Made by a program: the position numbers and the translations under genes
The notes under the pieces: model-generated
The model's input: only the letters and a program-made list of their open reading frames with translations
What the model was told of the DNA's origin: nothing
Database searches by the model: none
Source: Megaleporinus macrocephalus
Lineage: Eukaryota > Chordata > Actinopteri > Characiformes > Anostomidae
Length of the DNA: 64,000 bases
Direction: 5' to 3'
Assembly: GCA_021613375.1 (NCBI GenBank)
Contig: CM038726.1
Location: 8,326,349 to 8,390,348 of the forward strand
Shown here: positions 34,160-48,030 of the stretch, piece after piece
Layout: the number at the start of each line of letters is the position of its first letter
Position numbering within the stretch: position 1 is the stretch's first letter

Positions 34160-37100
34160 GAACCACATTATATCAAACTACCTCATATCAAACTACCTCA
34201 TATTAAACCACCTCATATCAAACTACCTCATATTAAACCACCTCATATCAACCCACCTCATATCAACCCACCTCATATCAACCCACCTCATATCAACCCA
34301 CCTCATATCAACCCACCTCATATTAAACCACCGCATATCAAACCACCTCATATCAAACCTCCTCATATCAAACCTCCTCATATCAAACCTCCTCATATCA
34401 ACCCACCTCATATCAACCCACCTCATATCAAACCATCTCATATCAAACCACCTCATATCAAACCACCTCATATCAAACCTCCTCATATCAAACCTCCTCA
34501 TATCAACCCCCCTCATATCAACCCACCTCATATCAACCCACCTCATATCAACCCACCTCATATCAAACCACCACATATCAAACCTCCTCATATCAAACCA
34601 CCTCATTTCAAACCACCTCATTTCAAACCACCTCATATCAAACCACCTCATATCAAACCACCTCATTTCAAACCACCTCATTTCAAACCACCTCATATCA
34701 AACATCCTCATATCGAACCACCTCATATCGAACCACCTCATATCGAACCACCTCATATCGAACCTCCTCATATCAAACCACCTCATTTCAAACCACCTCA
34801 TTTCAAACCACCTAATATCGAACCACCTCATATCGAACCACCACATATCGAACCTCCTCATATCGAACCTCCTCATATCGAACCACCTCATATCGAACCA
34901 CCTCATATCGAACCACCTCATATCGAACCACCACATATCGAACCTCCTCATATCGAACCTCCTCATATCGAACCACCTCATCAAACCGCCTCATATCAAA
35001 CCGCCTCATATCAAACCACCTCATATCAAACCTCCTCATATCAAACCACCTCATTTCAAACCACGTCATATCAAACTACCACATATCAAACTACCACATA
35101 TCAAAGCACCTCATATCAAAGCACCTCATATCAAACCACCTCATTTCAAACCACCACATATCAAACCTCCTCATATCAAACCACCTCATATCAAACCTCC
35201 TCATTTCAAACCACCTCATATCAAACCACCTCATATCAAACCACCTCATATCAACCCACCTCATATCAACCCACCTCATATCAACCCACCTCATATCAAC
35301 CCACCTCATATCAACCCACCTCATATTAAACCACCTCATATCAAACCTCCTCATATCAAACCTCCTCATATCAACCCACCTCATATCAAACCTCCTCATA
35401 TCAAACCACCTCATATCAAACCACCTCATATCAAACCACCTCATATCAAACCACCACATATCAAACCACCTCATATCAAACTACCACATATCAAACCACC
35501 TCATATCAAACCACCTCATATCAAACTACCTCATATCAACCCACCTCATATCAACCTACCTCATATCAACCTACCTCATATCAAACCTCTTCATATCAAA
35601 CCTCCTCATATCAAACCAAATCATATCAAACCACCTCATGTCAAACCTCCTCATATCAAACCTCCTCATATCAAACCTCCTCATATCAAACCTCCTCATT
35701 TCAAACCACCTCATTTCAAACCAACTCATATCAAACCACCTCATATCAAACCACCTCATATCAAACTACCACATATCAAACCACCTCATATCAAACCACC
35801 ACATATCAAACCACCTCATATCAAACCACCTCATCAAACCACCTCATATCAAACCACCTCATATCAAACCACCTCATTTCAAACCACCTCATATCAAACT
35901 ACCTCATATCAACCTACCTCATATCAAACCTCTTCATATCAAACCTCATATCAAACCAAATCATATCAAACCACCTCATATCAAACTACCTCATATCAAA
36001 CTACCTCATATCAACCTACCTCATATCAAACCTCTTCATATCAAACCTCATATCAAACCTCTTCATTTCAACCCACCTCATATCAACCTACCTCATATCA
36101 AATCACCTCATATCAAACCACCTCATATCAAACCACCACATATCAAATCACCACATATCAAACCTCCTCATATCAAACCACCTCATATCAAACCATCTCA
36201 TATTAAACCACCTCATATCAAACCACCTCATATCAAACCACCTCATATCAAACCACCACATATCAAACCACCTCATATCAAACCACCACATATCAAACCA
36301 CCTCATTTCAAACCACCTCATTTCAAACCACCTCATATCAAACCACCTCATATCAAACCACCTCATATCAAACCACCTCATTTCAAACCACCTCATTTCA
36401 AACCACCTCATATCAAACATCCTCATATCGAACCACCTCATATCGAACCACCTCATATCGAACCACCTCATATCGAACCTCCTCATATCAAACCACCTCA
36501 TTTCAAACCACCTCATTTCAAACCACCTAATATCGAACCACCTCATATCGAACCACCACATATCGAACCTCCTCATATCGAACCTCCTCATATCGAACCA
36601 CCTCATATCGAACCACCTCATATCGAACCACCTCATATCGAACCACCACATATCGAACCTCCTCATATCGAACCTCCTCATATCGAACCACCTCATCAAA
36701 CCGCCTCATATCAAACCGCCTCATATCAAACCACCTCATATCAAACCTCCTCATATCAAACCACCTCATTTCAAACCACGTCATATCAAACTACCACATA
36801 TCAAACTACCACATATCAAAGCACCTCATATCAAAGCACCTCATATCAAACCACCTCATTTCAAACCACCACATATCAAACCTCCTCATATCAAACCACC
36901 TCATATCAAACCTCCTCATTTCAAACCACCTCATATCAAACCACCTCATATCAAACCACCTCATATCAACCCACCTCATATCAACCCACCTCATATCAAC
37001 CCACCTCATATCAACCCACCTCATATTAAACCACCTCATATCAAACCTCCTCATATCAAACCTCCTCATATCAACCCACCTCATATCAAACCTCCTCATA

Positions 37101-40100
37101 TCAAACCACCTCATATCAAACCACCTCATATCAAACCACCTCATATCAAACCACCACATATCAAACCACCTCATATCAAACTACCACATATCAAACCACC
37201 TCATATCAAACCACCTCATATCAAACTACCTCATATCAACCCACCTCATATCAACCTACCTCATATCAACCTACCTCATATCAAACCTCTTCATATCAAA
37301 CCTCCTCATATCAAACCAAATCATATCAAACCACCTCATGTCAAACCTCCTCATATCAAACCTCCTCATATCAAACCTCCTCATATCAAACCTCCTCATT
37401 TCAAACCACCTCATTTCAAACCAACTCATATCAAACCACCTCATATCAAACCACCTCATATCAAACTACCACATATCAAACCACCTCATATCAAACCACC
37501 ACATATCAAACCACCTCATATCAAACCACCTCATCAAACCACCTCATATCAAACCACCTCATATCAAACCACCTCATTTCAAACCACCTCATATCAAACT
37601 ACCTCATATCAACTTACCTCATATCAAACCTCTTCATATCAAACCTCATATCAAACCAAATCATATCAAACCACCTCATATCAAACTACCTCATATCAAA
37701 CTACCTCATATCACCTACCTCATATCAAACCTCTTCATATCAAACCTCATATCAAACCTCTTAATTTCAACCCACCTCATATCAACCTACCTCATATCAA
37801 ATCACCTCATATCAAACCACCTCATATCAAACCACCACATATCAAATCACCACATATCAAACCTCCTCATATCAAACCACCTCATATCAAACCATCTCAT
37901 ATTAAACCACCTCATATCAAACCACCTCATATCAAACCACCTCATATCAAACCACCACATATCAAACCACCTCATATCAAACCACCTCATATCAAACCAC
38001 CACATATCAAACCACCTCATATCAAACCACCACATATCAAATCACCACATATCAAACCTCCTCATATCAAACCACCTCATATCAAACCATCTCATATCAA
38101 ACCACCTCATATCAAACCACCTCATATCAAACCACCTCATATCAAACCACCACATATCAAACCACCTCATATCAAACCACCTCATATCAAACCACCTCAT
38201 ATCAAACCACCACATATCAAACCACCTCATATCAAACCACCTCATATCAAACCACCACATATCAAACCACCTCATATCAAACCACCACATATCAAACCTC
38301 CTCATATCAAACCACCTCATATCAAACCTCCTCATATCAAACCACCTCATATCAAACCACCTCATATCAAACTACCTCATATCAAACTACCTCATATCAA
38401 ACCTCCTCATATCAAACTACCTCATATCAAACCACCACATATCAAACCTCCTCATATCAAACCACCTCATATCAAACCTCCTCATATCAAACCACCTCAT
38501 ATCAAACTACCTCATATCAAACTACCTCATATCAAACTACCTCATATCAAACCTCCTCATATCAAACCTCCTCCTATCAAACTACCTCATATCAAACCTC
38601 CTCATATCGAACCACCTCATTTCAAACCGCCTCATATCAAACTACCTCATATCAAACCTCCTCATATCGAACCACCTCATTTCAAACCACCTCATATCAA
38701 ACTACCTCATATCAAACTACCTCATATCAAAGCACCACATATCAAAGCACCTCATATCAAACTACCTCATATCAAACCACCTCATATCAAACTACCACAT
38801 ATCAAGCACCTCATATCAAACCACCACATATCAAACCACCTCATATCAAACCACCACATATCAAACCTCCTCATATCAAACCACCTCATATCAAACCTCC
38901 TCATATCAAACCACCTCATATCAAACCACCTCATATCAAACTACCTCATATCAAACTACCTCATATCAAACTACCTCATATCAAACCTCCTCATATCAAA
39001 CTACCTCATATCAAACCACCACATATCAAACCTCCTCATATCAAACCACCTCATATCAAACCTCCTCATATCAAACCACCTCATATCAAACTACCTCATA
39101 TCAAACTACCTCATATCAAACTACCTCATATCAAACCTCCTCATATCAAACTACCTCATATCAAACCTCCTCATATCGAACCACCTCATTTCAAACCACC
39201 TCATATCAAACTACCTCATATCAAACCTCCTCATATCGAACCACCTCATTTCAAACCACCTCATATCAAACTACCTCATATCAAACTACCTCATATCAAA
39301 GCACCACATATCAAAGCACCTCATATCAAACTACCTCATATCAAACCACCTCATATCAAACTACCACATATCAAGCACCTCATATCAAACTACCTCATAT
39401 CAAACCACCTCATATCAAACTACCACATATCAAATCACCTCATATCAAACCACCTAATATCAAACTACCACATATCAAAGCACCACATATCAAAGCACCT
39501 CATATCAAACCAACTCATATCAAACTACCTCATATCAAACCTCCTTATATCAAACCACCTCATATCAAACCACCTCATTTCAAACCACCTCATATCAACC
39601 TACCTCATATCAAAGCTCTTCATATCAAACCTCCTCATATCAAACCTCCTCATATCAAACCAAATCATATCAAACCACCTCATATCAAACTACCTCATAT
39701 CAAACCACCTCATATCAAACCACCTCATATCAAACCAAATCATATCAAACCACCTCATATCAACCTACCTCATATCAAAGCTCTTCATATCAAACCTCCT
39801 GATATCAAACCTCCTCATATCAAACCAAATCATATCAAACCACCTCATATCAAACCTCCTCATATCAAACCACCTCATTTCAAACCACCTCATATCAACC
39901 TACCTCATATCAAAGCTCTTCATATCAAACCTCCTCATATCAAACCAAATCATATCAAACCACCTCATTTCAAACCTCTTTATTTCAAACCACCTCATAT
40001 CAACCTACCTCATATCAAACCACCTCATATCAAACCACCTCATATCAAACTACCTCATATCAAACTACCTCATATCAAACTACCACATATCAAACCACCT

Positions 40101-42375
40101 CATATCAAACCACCTCATATCAAACCACCTCATATCAAACTACCTCATATCAAACCACCACATATCAAACCTCCTCATATCAAACCACCTCATATCAAAC
40201 CACCTCATATCAAACTACCACATATCAAACCACCTCATATCAAACCACCTCATATCAAACCACCTCATATCAAACTACCTCATATCAAACCACCTCATAT
40301 CAAACTACCTCATATCAAACCACCTCATATCAAACCACCTCATATCAAACCACCACATATCAAACCTCCTCATATCAAACCACCACATATCAAACCACCT
40401 CATTTCAAACCACCACATATCAAACCACCACATATCAAACCACCTCATATCAAACCACCTCATATCAAACCTCCTCATATCAAACCACCTCATATCAAAC
40501 CACCTCATATCAAACCACCACATATCAACCCACCTCATTTCAAACCACCTCATATCAAACCACCTCATATCAAACCTCCACATATCAAACCACCTCATAT
40601 CAAACCTCCTCATATCAAACCACCTCATTTCAAACCACCTCATATCAAACCACCTCATATCAAACCACCTCATATCAAACTACCTCATATCAAACCACCA
40701 CATATCAAACCTCCTCATATCAAACCACCTCATATCAAACCACCTCATATCAAACTACCACATATCAAACCACCTCATATCAAACCACCTCATATCAAAC
40801 CACCTCATATCAAACCTCCTCATTTCAAACCACCTCATATCAAACCACCTCATATCAAACTACCACATATCAAACCACCTCATATCAAACCACCTCATAT
40901 CAAACCACCTCATATCAAACCTCCTCATTTCAAACCTCCTCATATCAAACCACCTCATTTCAAACCACCTCATATCAAACTACCACATATCAAACCACCT
41001 CATATCAAACCACCTCATATCAAACCACCACATATCAAACCACCTCATATCAAACCACCTCATTTCAAACCACCTCATATCAAACCACCACATATCAAAC
41101 CTCCTCATATCAAACCACCACATATCAAACCACCCCATTTCAAACCACCTCATATCAAACCACCACATATCAAACCACCTCATTTCAAACCACCTCATAT
41201 CAAACCACCACATATCAAACCACCTCATATCAAACCACCTCATATCAAACCACCACATATCAAACCACCTCATATCAAACCACCTCATATCAAACCACCT
41301 CATATCAAACCACCTCATATCAAACCACCTCATATCAAACTACCTCATATCAAACCACCACATATCAAACCTCCTCATATCAAACCACCTCATATCAAAC
41401 CACCTCATATCAAACCACCTCATATCAAACCTCCTCATATCAAACCACCTCATATCAAACCACCTCATATCAAACCACCACATATCAAACCTCCTCATAT
41501 CAAACCACCTCATATCAAACCACCTCATATCAAACCACCACATATCAAACCTCCTCATATCAAACCACCTCATATCAAACCACCTCATATCAAACCACCT
41601 CATATCAAACCTCCTCATTTCAAACCACCACATATCAAACCACCCCATTTCAAACCACCTCATATCAAACCACCACATATCAAACCACCTCATATCAAAC
41701 CACCTCATATCAAACCACCTCATATCAAACTACCTCATATCAAACCACCACATATCAAACCTCCTCATATCAAACCACCTCATATCAAACCACCTCATAT
41801 CAAACTACCACATATCAAACCACCTCATATCAAACCTCCTCATATCAAACCACCTCATATCAAACCACCTCATATCAAACTACCACATATCAAACCACCT
41901 CATATCAAACCACCACATATCAAACCTCCTCATTTCAAACCACCACATATCAAACCACCCCATTTCAAACCACCTCATATCAAACCACCACATATCAAAC
42001 CACCTCATATCAAACCACCTCATATCAAACCACCTCATATCAAACCACCTCATATCAAACCACCTCATATCAAACCTCCTCATATCAAACCACCTCATAT
42101 CAAACCACCTCATATCAAACCACCTCATATCAAACCACCTCATATCAAACCACCTCATATCAAACCACCTCATATCAAACTACCACATATCAAACCACCT
42201 CATATCAAACCTCCTCATATCAAACCACCTCATATCAAACCACCTCATATCAAACTACCACATATCAAAGCACCTCATATCAAACCACCTCATATCAAAC
42301 CACCTCATATCAAACCTCCTCATATCAAACCTCCTCATATCAAACCTCCTCATATCAAACCACCACATATTAAAC
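34160..42375. repeat. Giant 15-bp minisatellite array (about 8.2 kb)
   Basis: Roughly 545 tandem copies of CATATCAAACCACCT and close variants (CATTTC, CATATCG, AACTACCT, AACCTCCT, AACCCACCT, CCACCA endings). The unit length is divisible by three and has no stop in three plus frames and one minus frame. The array therefore yields very long apparent proteins (HIKPP, ISNHL, YQTTS; RWFDM on the minus strand), the longest about 1,706 codons. None has a promoter, splice or sequence complexity consistent with a gene. It lies wholly within the intron between the 61-nt and the 145-codon exons of the GIMAP-type gene. Rare 14-bp and 11-bp units shift the frame. Confidence 0.97.
34620..37560. repeat. Higher-order duplication of about 1.7 kb within the array
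   Basis: The order of variant monomers between about 34.6 and 35.85 kb is repeated between about 36.3 and 37.55 kb. The offset is exactly 1,715 bp at the landmark TCAAACCGCCTC (34,981 and 36,696) and 1,700 bp further right, a one-monomer deletion. A shorter higher-order unit of 569 bp is marked by the unique 14-bp monomer ATCAAGCACC at 38,801 and 39,370. Confidence 0.85.
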
Positions 42376-42714
42376 CACTCCAAATGACTGTGTTTGTGTC
42401 TCAAACACTGGATTATACTAATTTTATGAAATATTGGTGGAAATGTCCTTTAAAATAATCATATTTAAACAGGAATAAACACAAACTGATTCAGAATATC
42501 TGCAATGTGTAAAATCATAACTGTGTAACAGAGAGATCTGAATGATTTAAACAAGCAGTGAAACAAACATGTAACATGATAATTTAATAAGACTGTATTA
42601 TATTAATATTAATAACTGAATAATAAATAAGATGGTTTTGATAAATTTGCTCACATTATAATATTAGAAGTTTTAACTGTCACTGATTTTAATTCTGTAT
42701 CTCTTAAATCTCAC

Positions 42715-42775
42715 CGAGCAGCAGAGCAGATTCCTTCATTTTCATTCTCTCCTCTTCTGTCCATTTTCTGTCTCT
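42715..42775 (-). CDS. 61-nt exon (GIMAP-type gene)
   Basis: Minus-strand acceptor TTTTATTCAG| and donor |GTGAGATT. It encodes RDRKWTEEERMKMKESALLL plus one base, entering in phase 0 and leaving in phase 1, so it joins the 145-codon exon as ...LLL-ELPELTKRL. The charged, heptad-like sequence fits the coiled coil that follows. It is too short for frame scans and rests on splice signals and phase. Confidence 0.6.
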
Positions 42776-43482
42776 CTGAATAAAACAGAGTGAAGATTTC
42801 ATGTATGACGTCATTCTGTATGTTATATGATCAGTAAGTGTTTCTCTGTTTAAATCACTGTTGGTGTGTCAGTATGAATCACTGAGAGCTGATATTAATA
42901 ACAGTAGAGACTCTGATGAGTTGAACTGATTTAAACTGATATTGTGTTTGAAAATCAGCATCTTTTAAAGTCGTGTTTAATCAGCATTATGTTCATTATT
43001 TGTTTACAGTTGTGGGACTTTAAACACAGTCTGACTGAGACAGAGTTCACACATACACTACAGAGACTGTGCTGTGATCATCACACACAGTATTTTATTA
43101 AGAGCTGAATAAGAGCTATTTTACATCTTATACTTTCAGTTTTCAGAATAAATCATTCATCAATCAGGACCTCATGGGAAGAGAGTAACAGATCCACAGA
43201 AACACCCAAATCAGAAAAGAGGAATTAAAACTAGTTCCAGCTCTGCAGCGTCTGAGGATCATGATCACTTACAGAACACTGATCAGCATTAACACTATAA
43301 TAACATCAACTCAACACCATGAAAGAGAAATCAACATCAAAGAAGCTCAATTAATGTAAACTTTATGAAGAATAAACTCTGAACACATTTACACACAATA
43401 ATGTTTATATTCATAGATTTATTAAAATCATATTAAAGCAGATTATTAAGGAAATGTGGTCTATTTAGAATAATGTACTCAC

Positions 43483-43499
43483 CTGATAAACTCTGACAT
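43483..43499 (-). CDS. Tentative 17-nt microexon (GIMAP-type gene)
   Basis: Minus-strand acceptor ATCTGTTATAG| and donor |GTGAGTAC bracket 17 nt (ATGTCAGAGTTTATCAG). Read in phase 1 it gives VRVYQ and then joins the 61-nt exon in phase 0. It depends wholly on splice consensus and phase; RNA evidence is absent. Confidence 0.35.
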
Positions 43500-44150
43500 C
43501 TATAACAGATTAGAGAGAAAACAAAACTTTTACAATATTGAAAATATATAATAAGATAAAATATTATATGACTGTTTTCTACAGTAATACAGGAAGATGT
43601 GTAGAAGTTTTAAAGGGACGTATCATGAAAATTTAATTCTCCTCAATTGTTTTTAAATATGGATCTTTAAAGAACTCTAGCTGCTACTGTATTAACAGTT
43701 AGACTTTTAAACTCTTTATAAGAATCATCTGTTCCTCTTTCAGATCATATTTATATGTTTATATTCTAGAGTTTGAGAGGAAAAATTAATAAACACTAAA
43801 ACTGAAACTGCAAGTTAAAGAGATAAAAATGAAGCTGGTTGAAAGTGTGAGATGTTCTGTATCTTCTGAGAAGTGAACCTGATCATCTCCTCAATAAGTC
43901 TGACTTTCTGCTGCACTTCTCTGACTGTCTGTAACCTGTTTGTTCTGTATTTACTTCATATTCCAGCTGATCAGTTACTAATATTTCATTATTAGCTACA
44001 TTATTTCTTCATTAATCAGTATTAAATATAAATGCTGATATAAACGTGACTGTGTTGTTAAAGTACATGTAAGAAAGTAATATTAATGATAATCAGAGTA
44101 AAAAACTGTGAACTTCACTTCATAATCTGTCAGTATCAGTGTGTAGATCA

Positions 44151-44199
44151 GATATGAGTGTGTGTGTGTGTATGTGTGTATGTGTGTATGTGTGTGTGT

Positions 44200-44249
<50 letters not shown>

Positions 44250-44250
44250 G
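44151..44250. repeat. (TG)n-rich microsatellite, left flank of SET copy 1
   Basis: About 100 bp of TG/TATG repeats directly abutting the TTGGTAATCATCACG start of the duplicated SET-gene unit. Confidence 0.9.
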
Positions 44251-44664
44251 TTGGTAATCATCACGTCATGGGGACACAAATCTGTTTACACAGTCACGTC
44301 GTGGGGACCACTTGCGGTATGGGGACAAAAAATCAGGTCCCCATAAGGGAAACCCTTTTAAATGACTAAAGAAGCTGTTCTGAAGGTGCCTGTGTGATTT
44401 TTAGCTTTGGCCCATAACACATGTATACCCGTTAGTGTGAGTGTGTGATGGCGCCCCCTTATAGTTTGAAAGTGGTACAGCACTGCTCCGCTCTGCACTG
44501 CTCCGCACACACTCCTATTCCAAATATGGTTGGGTACCGCCCACTTCCTGGTCCCCATTTGAAGGAGAAATACTTTTTCAGTGTGAAAGATCGCAATCCA
44601 AGAAAGAAGATTATTTGCAGGAGATACCAGCTAAGAAGCAAACAACTTGTGTAGAGGAACAAAC

Positions 44665-46951
44665 ATGAAGCACAAGGTAAGCACATTTGTATGACAAAGC
44701 ATTATAACCAGCGTTCAACATCAGATAAGTGGCAAAAATTAGACTTGTTTTTTAACATATACAAACTTTACATCTGAAAATAAAAATCTGTGAAATTGTG
44801 TTGTTTTTTTTATTAAAACCTAGCAATGAATTAATTTTCATATGCATATTTAAGATCTTTCCGATGAAATTGTGAAATTATGCTACGTAACTTTAAATGA
44901 CAGACTTACTGTTATCAGATTAAAACAGTATTCAAATTTTATAACAAATAACAAAAGGCTATTTCTGAGTGTGACCGCGCTTCAGTCAAGAGACTTTTAA
45001 TTGGAAGGCGCAGGTGAACCGGCCCTTTAACCCGCGCTCCGTCAGAGAGGAGCTGATAGCAGCAGCAGGAGCGACTCACAGAGCTCAGTAAGTCTCTGGA
45101 GTTTCTGACAAACCATCAAATTAAACTTTAGAAAGTTTTCTGAGTCACACCGACGAGTTCTAGAGCTCTCCGGTTAAACTACGAGAATGGCTTCCAGTTC
45201 GCAGCGTCTGCTAATTCTCCCGGTCCACCTTAACTGTGCAGGAGTTAGTATAGCGCCGGAGGAGCCTGAATACTGCTGCCGCATCATTTAAGGTGGAACG
45301 GGAGAATTGGAAAAGAAGCTGTGTGTATGAAGCCGTGTTAGCCTTGTGGTTAAGTTTAAGGATTATAAACTGAGTTTTACTGCAGGACGTTACTGTTTTA
45401 GTGTCAGTGCTTTCACCTAATAAAAGTAGAAGAGAGCTGCTGTGAGTTCTAAAGCTGGTTTAATGTGAGAGACAGCTAGCCTCCCAGGTTAGCTCAGTTA
45501 GCAGCATGCTAACATGCTAACAGCAGCAGTTTGGTAACTGGATTAAGACTGAGAGTTATTCGAGTTTTTAGAGAATACACTGTGTGTGTGTTTATGAATG
45601 TTGGTGTTTAGATGCTGTAACACACAGACCATTTAGGTTTTAGGCGACAACAACATTCTTATTCCACACAATATCAGATTCCCCATTTGACTCTCACCTG
45701 TTTAAAGGATTTCCTATTACAAAAGTATGTTCTTTATTTCTTTGATTTTAAAGTATCTCTGTATAAAAGAGAGTAAAATCATATACAAGTGATAACTTTT
45801 AAGACTGTAAACAATAACCAAATCCAATACAAACATTCTTTTTTATTCCCTTTGCAGAAATGCCACCACGGATCAGTCCCCTTAAGGGTGCTGTTCAACA
45901 TATTGTTTCCAAGACTGACAAAAATTAGAGGTGAAGTACATAAATTCAGTTAAAGGTAAGGTGGTGTCTGATGATTCACCAGTAAAAATGAATAACTTAT
46001 ACATTCATTAAATAGGTGTTAGATTTCAGCTTATCTTAAATCAACTACCATTTATTTAGGCCAGTTTTTGTGAAATAGTCATCCCTTAATTTCTGGAGTA
46101 CATTTTACCGTACACTAATTGGCAGCGGTAAATGGATAGATTGATAGTTTTATTGTAATTGTTTCTGTTGTCTTATACAGGACGTGGCATATTTGCAAAG
46201 AGTTCAATTTGCAAAGGAGATTTTGTTGCGGAATATAGAGGAGATATGTTGAATGATGCAGAATTCCAGAGAAGGAGAAAACTTCACCACCCATCATGTG
46301 CTGCATTTATGTTTCCATTCAGGTGACGAGGGAAAACATGGTGGTAAGTTGCACCTAAGTTATACTTCTCATGCTGTACCATACTATACTACGTGTGACT
46401 AGTGATTAGTATGTATTTCTTCTTTTGTCTTTTTTTCATCATTATAAGTATTGATGCCTCTAGAGAAGATGGATCATTTGGGCGCCTAGTTAGTGACGAC
46501 CACAAACATCCAAACTGTAGGATGAAAAACAATCATGTGACTGGAAACCCACACCTTTGCTTGTTCGCATTGATGGACATTAAAGATGGAAAAGAAATCA
46601 CTTATGATTGTGGAGGTGAAGACTGCCCATGGAGAACACGAGTATGTTGCATGGTACACAGTGTACAGAATTGCTCATGGTGTTACAGAATGTGTTTAAC
46701 AATATACATTTAAATAAATTTGAAACTGTTAGAAAAAATATATATCTAATAAACACCATAACTGTTAATAAAAATGTTTTTAACAAAGTAAGAATAAAAA
46801 ATAACATGCTAAAGACACAAAATACCTATGTAGTTATCATGTTCTAAAATGCTGACATTGTAAAATATGTGTACAGATAACCAGCGTTACAGCTAATGTC
46901 ATGGCGGTGGGCGACTCCCATCCTTCTCCTCTGTCAGAGACAGATGGATGA
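44665..46951 (+). pseudogene. KMT5A-like SET-domain lysine methyltransferase, copy 1 (in-frame TGA)
   Basis: KMT5A/SET8 mono-methylates histone H4 Lys20 in chromatin. Five exons fit with consistent phases: 44,665-44,676 (MKHK), 45,858-45,930 (KCHHGSVPLRVL...), 46,181-46,343 (GRGIFAKSSICKGDFVAEY, AAFMFPF), 46,449-46,641 (IDASREDGSFGRLV, HLCLFALMDIKDGKEITYD) and 46,877-46,951, ending TGA. The EYRGD, GRLV and EITYD blocks are those of the KMT5A SET domain. Exon 3 has a TGA at 46,324-46,326 where relatives have a Trp codon before GKTWC. A GT at 46,323 could act as an earlier donor and remove 21 nt in frame. The NHS-type cofactor motif is changed (SDDHKHPNC), with Ser where copy 2 has Asn, and the late YDY is YDC. 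It is either a pseudogene or a catalytically altered product. It resembles shortened KMT5A-like genes common in fish (from memory). It differs from true KMT5A in lacking the long N-terminus. Confidence 0.75.
45213..45308. mobile_element. Hairpin element in intron 1 of SET copy 1
   Basis: Arms AATTCTCCCGGTCCACCTTA (from 45,213) and TTAAGGTGGAACGGGAGAAT (from 45,288) are inverted with 20 of 21 positions paired around a 54-nt loop. Same TTCCACCTTAA family as 4,521-4,635. It lies between exon 1 and exon 2 of the SET gene, near the likely promoter, and was already there before duplication. Confidence 0.6.
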
Positions 46952-47882
46952 CTGTACTGGTTCAATGGCTGCATCTCAGCAGGTACAGTCATGCTTATCA
47001 CTTCAGATTTAATTCTATAGTCTCTGTTTATGTTGTTTTTGTATTTTTATGGGTTTTTTAAAGAAGCTGAAGGGCCAAAAGAAGTGTATTATGATGGTAA
47101 TCTATTGTGAATTACTACACTGAACAGTTTAATGCAGTGCATCTGGAAGGTTATTGGGGACAATTAGGGCAAATTTGAACCTTCACAACAGTTTTTTTCT
47201 TGGTCAATTATCACTCTGTTCTGGACACTCACGACGTCCCCGCAACACACCTTCAGTCGGTGTCTGTATAAAAACTGTGTTGGAGAAGGACAGAACTGGT
47301 CCCCACAAGGAACTGTAGTGTTTTTGTGCAAGGTCCCCACAAAGCCTGGTTAGTACTTCATGTGTTAATGCTTTTATCCTTTTCTCTTTTCTATCTTCTG
47401 TAAATTAAATTAAGTGTGATTGTGTAAGCAATCAAACTGTTGTTCTTAATCTCCCACTGACTTTTTCCACTTTCTTTCATCCACTCGTTCCTCCTATAGA
47501 CTCCCATATGTTTTCATCTTCAAGCGCTATTCTTTCCTTTGCCCAACACCTACCAAAATGCATGCACTTACTGAGGGCCGTTCCCCACGCTGTACTTCAC
47601 AGCCATACTGACTGTGTGTGTGGTGTTTTTCCCTCTTTACCCTGACACTCCCATCACTCTGGAATAGAGTGAATCTGGACTCAAAAGGGCGCATGCTTTA
47701 ACATAACACAAAGCCACATTCTTCCCTCACCAACCTGTTTGCATCTTGTTAATAAAGATTCTGGTTTTTATAGTTTTTTACAATTCTAGAAATGGGATTT
47801 GTATTTAAAACTCTATCTCTTAAACTGTTTGTCTGTTTATATATTTGTCTGTCTGTCTATTTGTCTGTCTAAGCCATCTCTT
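46952..47882. other. 3' flank of SET copy 1
   Basis: Nearly identical to 63,064-64,000. It contains a possible small exon (TTTTTTAAAG|AAGCTGAAGG...ATGATG|GTAATC, about 47,064-47,096) and further GTCCCC motifs (47,157, 47,239, 47,300, 47,333). The similarity to copy 2 runs up to the LINE insertion point at 47,882. Confidence 0.45.
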
Positions 47883-48030
47883 ATTCTTCTTTCGGCTTTT
47901 CCCTTTTCAGGGGTCACCACAGCGAGTCATCCTCCTCCATCTCACTCTGTCCTCTGCATCCTCTGTCCTCATGCCAACTACTTCCATGTCCTCTCTAACT
48001 GCATCCATATATCTCCTCCTTAACATCCTT

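Noticed and set aside
34160..42375. CRISPR-like or CRISPR array interpretation of the regular repeats
   Set aside because: Units are contiguous with no unique spacers and the sequence is plainly eukaryotic.
34158..42458. Very long open frames (up to 1,706 codons) with HIKPP, NHLIS, YQTTS or RWFDM repeats
   Set aside because: They are translations of a 15-bp tandem repeat that lacks stops in several frames on both strands; no promoter, splice structure or sequence complexity supports a protein.
44445..44654. Upstream ORF (MMAPPYSLKVV...) as the N-terminus of the SET protein
   Set aside because: It stops just before the ATG at 44,665, which gives a four-codon first exon with a good donor that joins the next exon in frame; the upstream frame is more likely 5' UTR.
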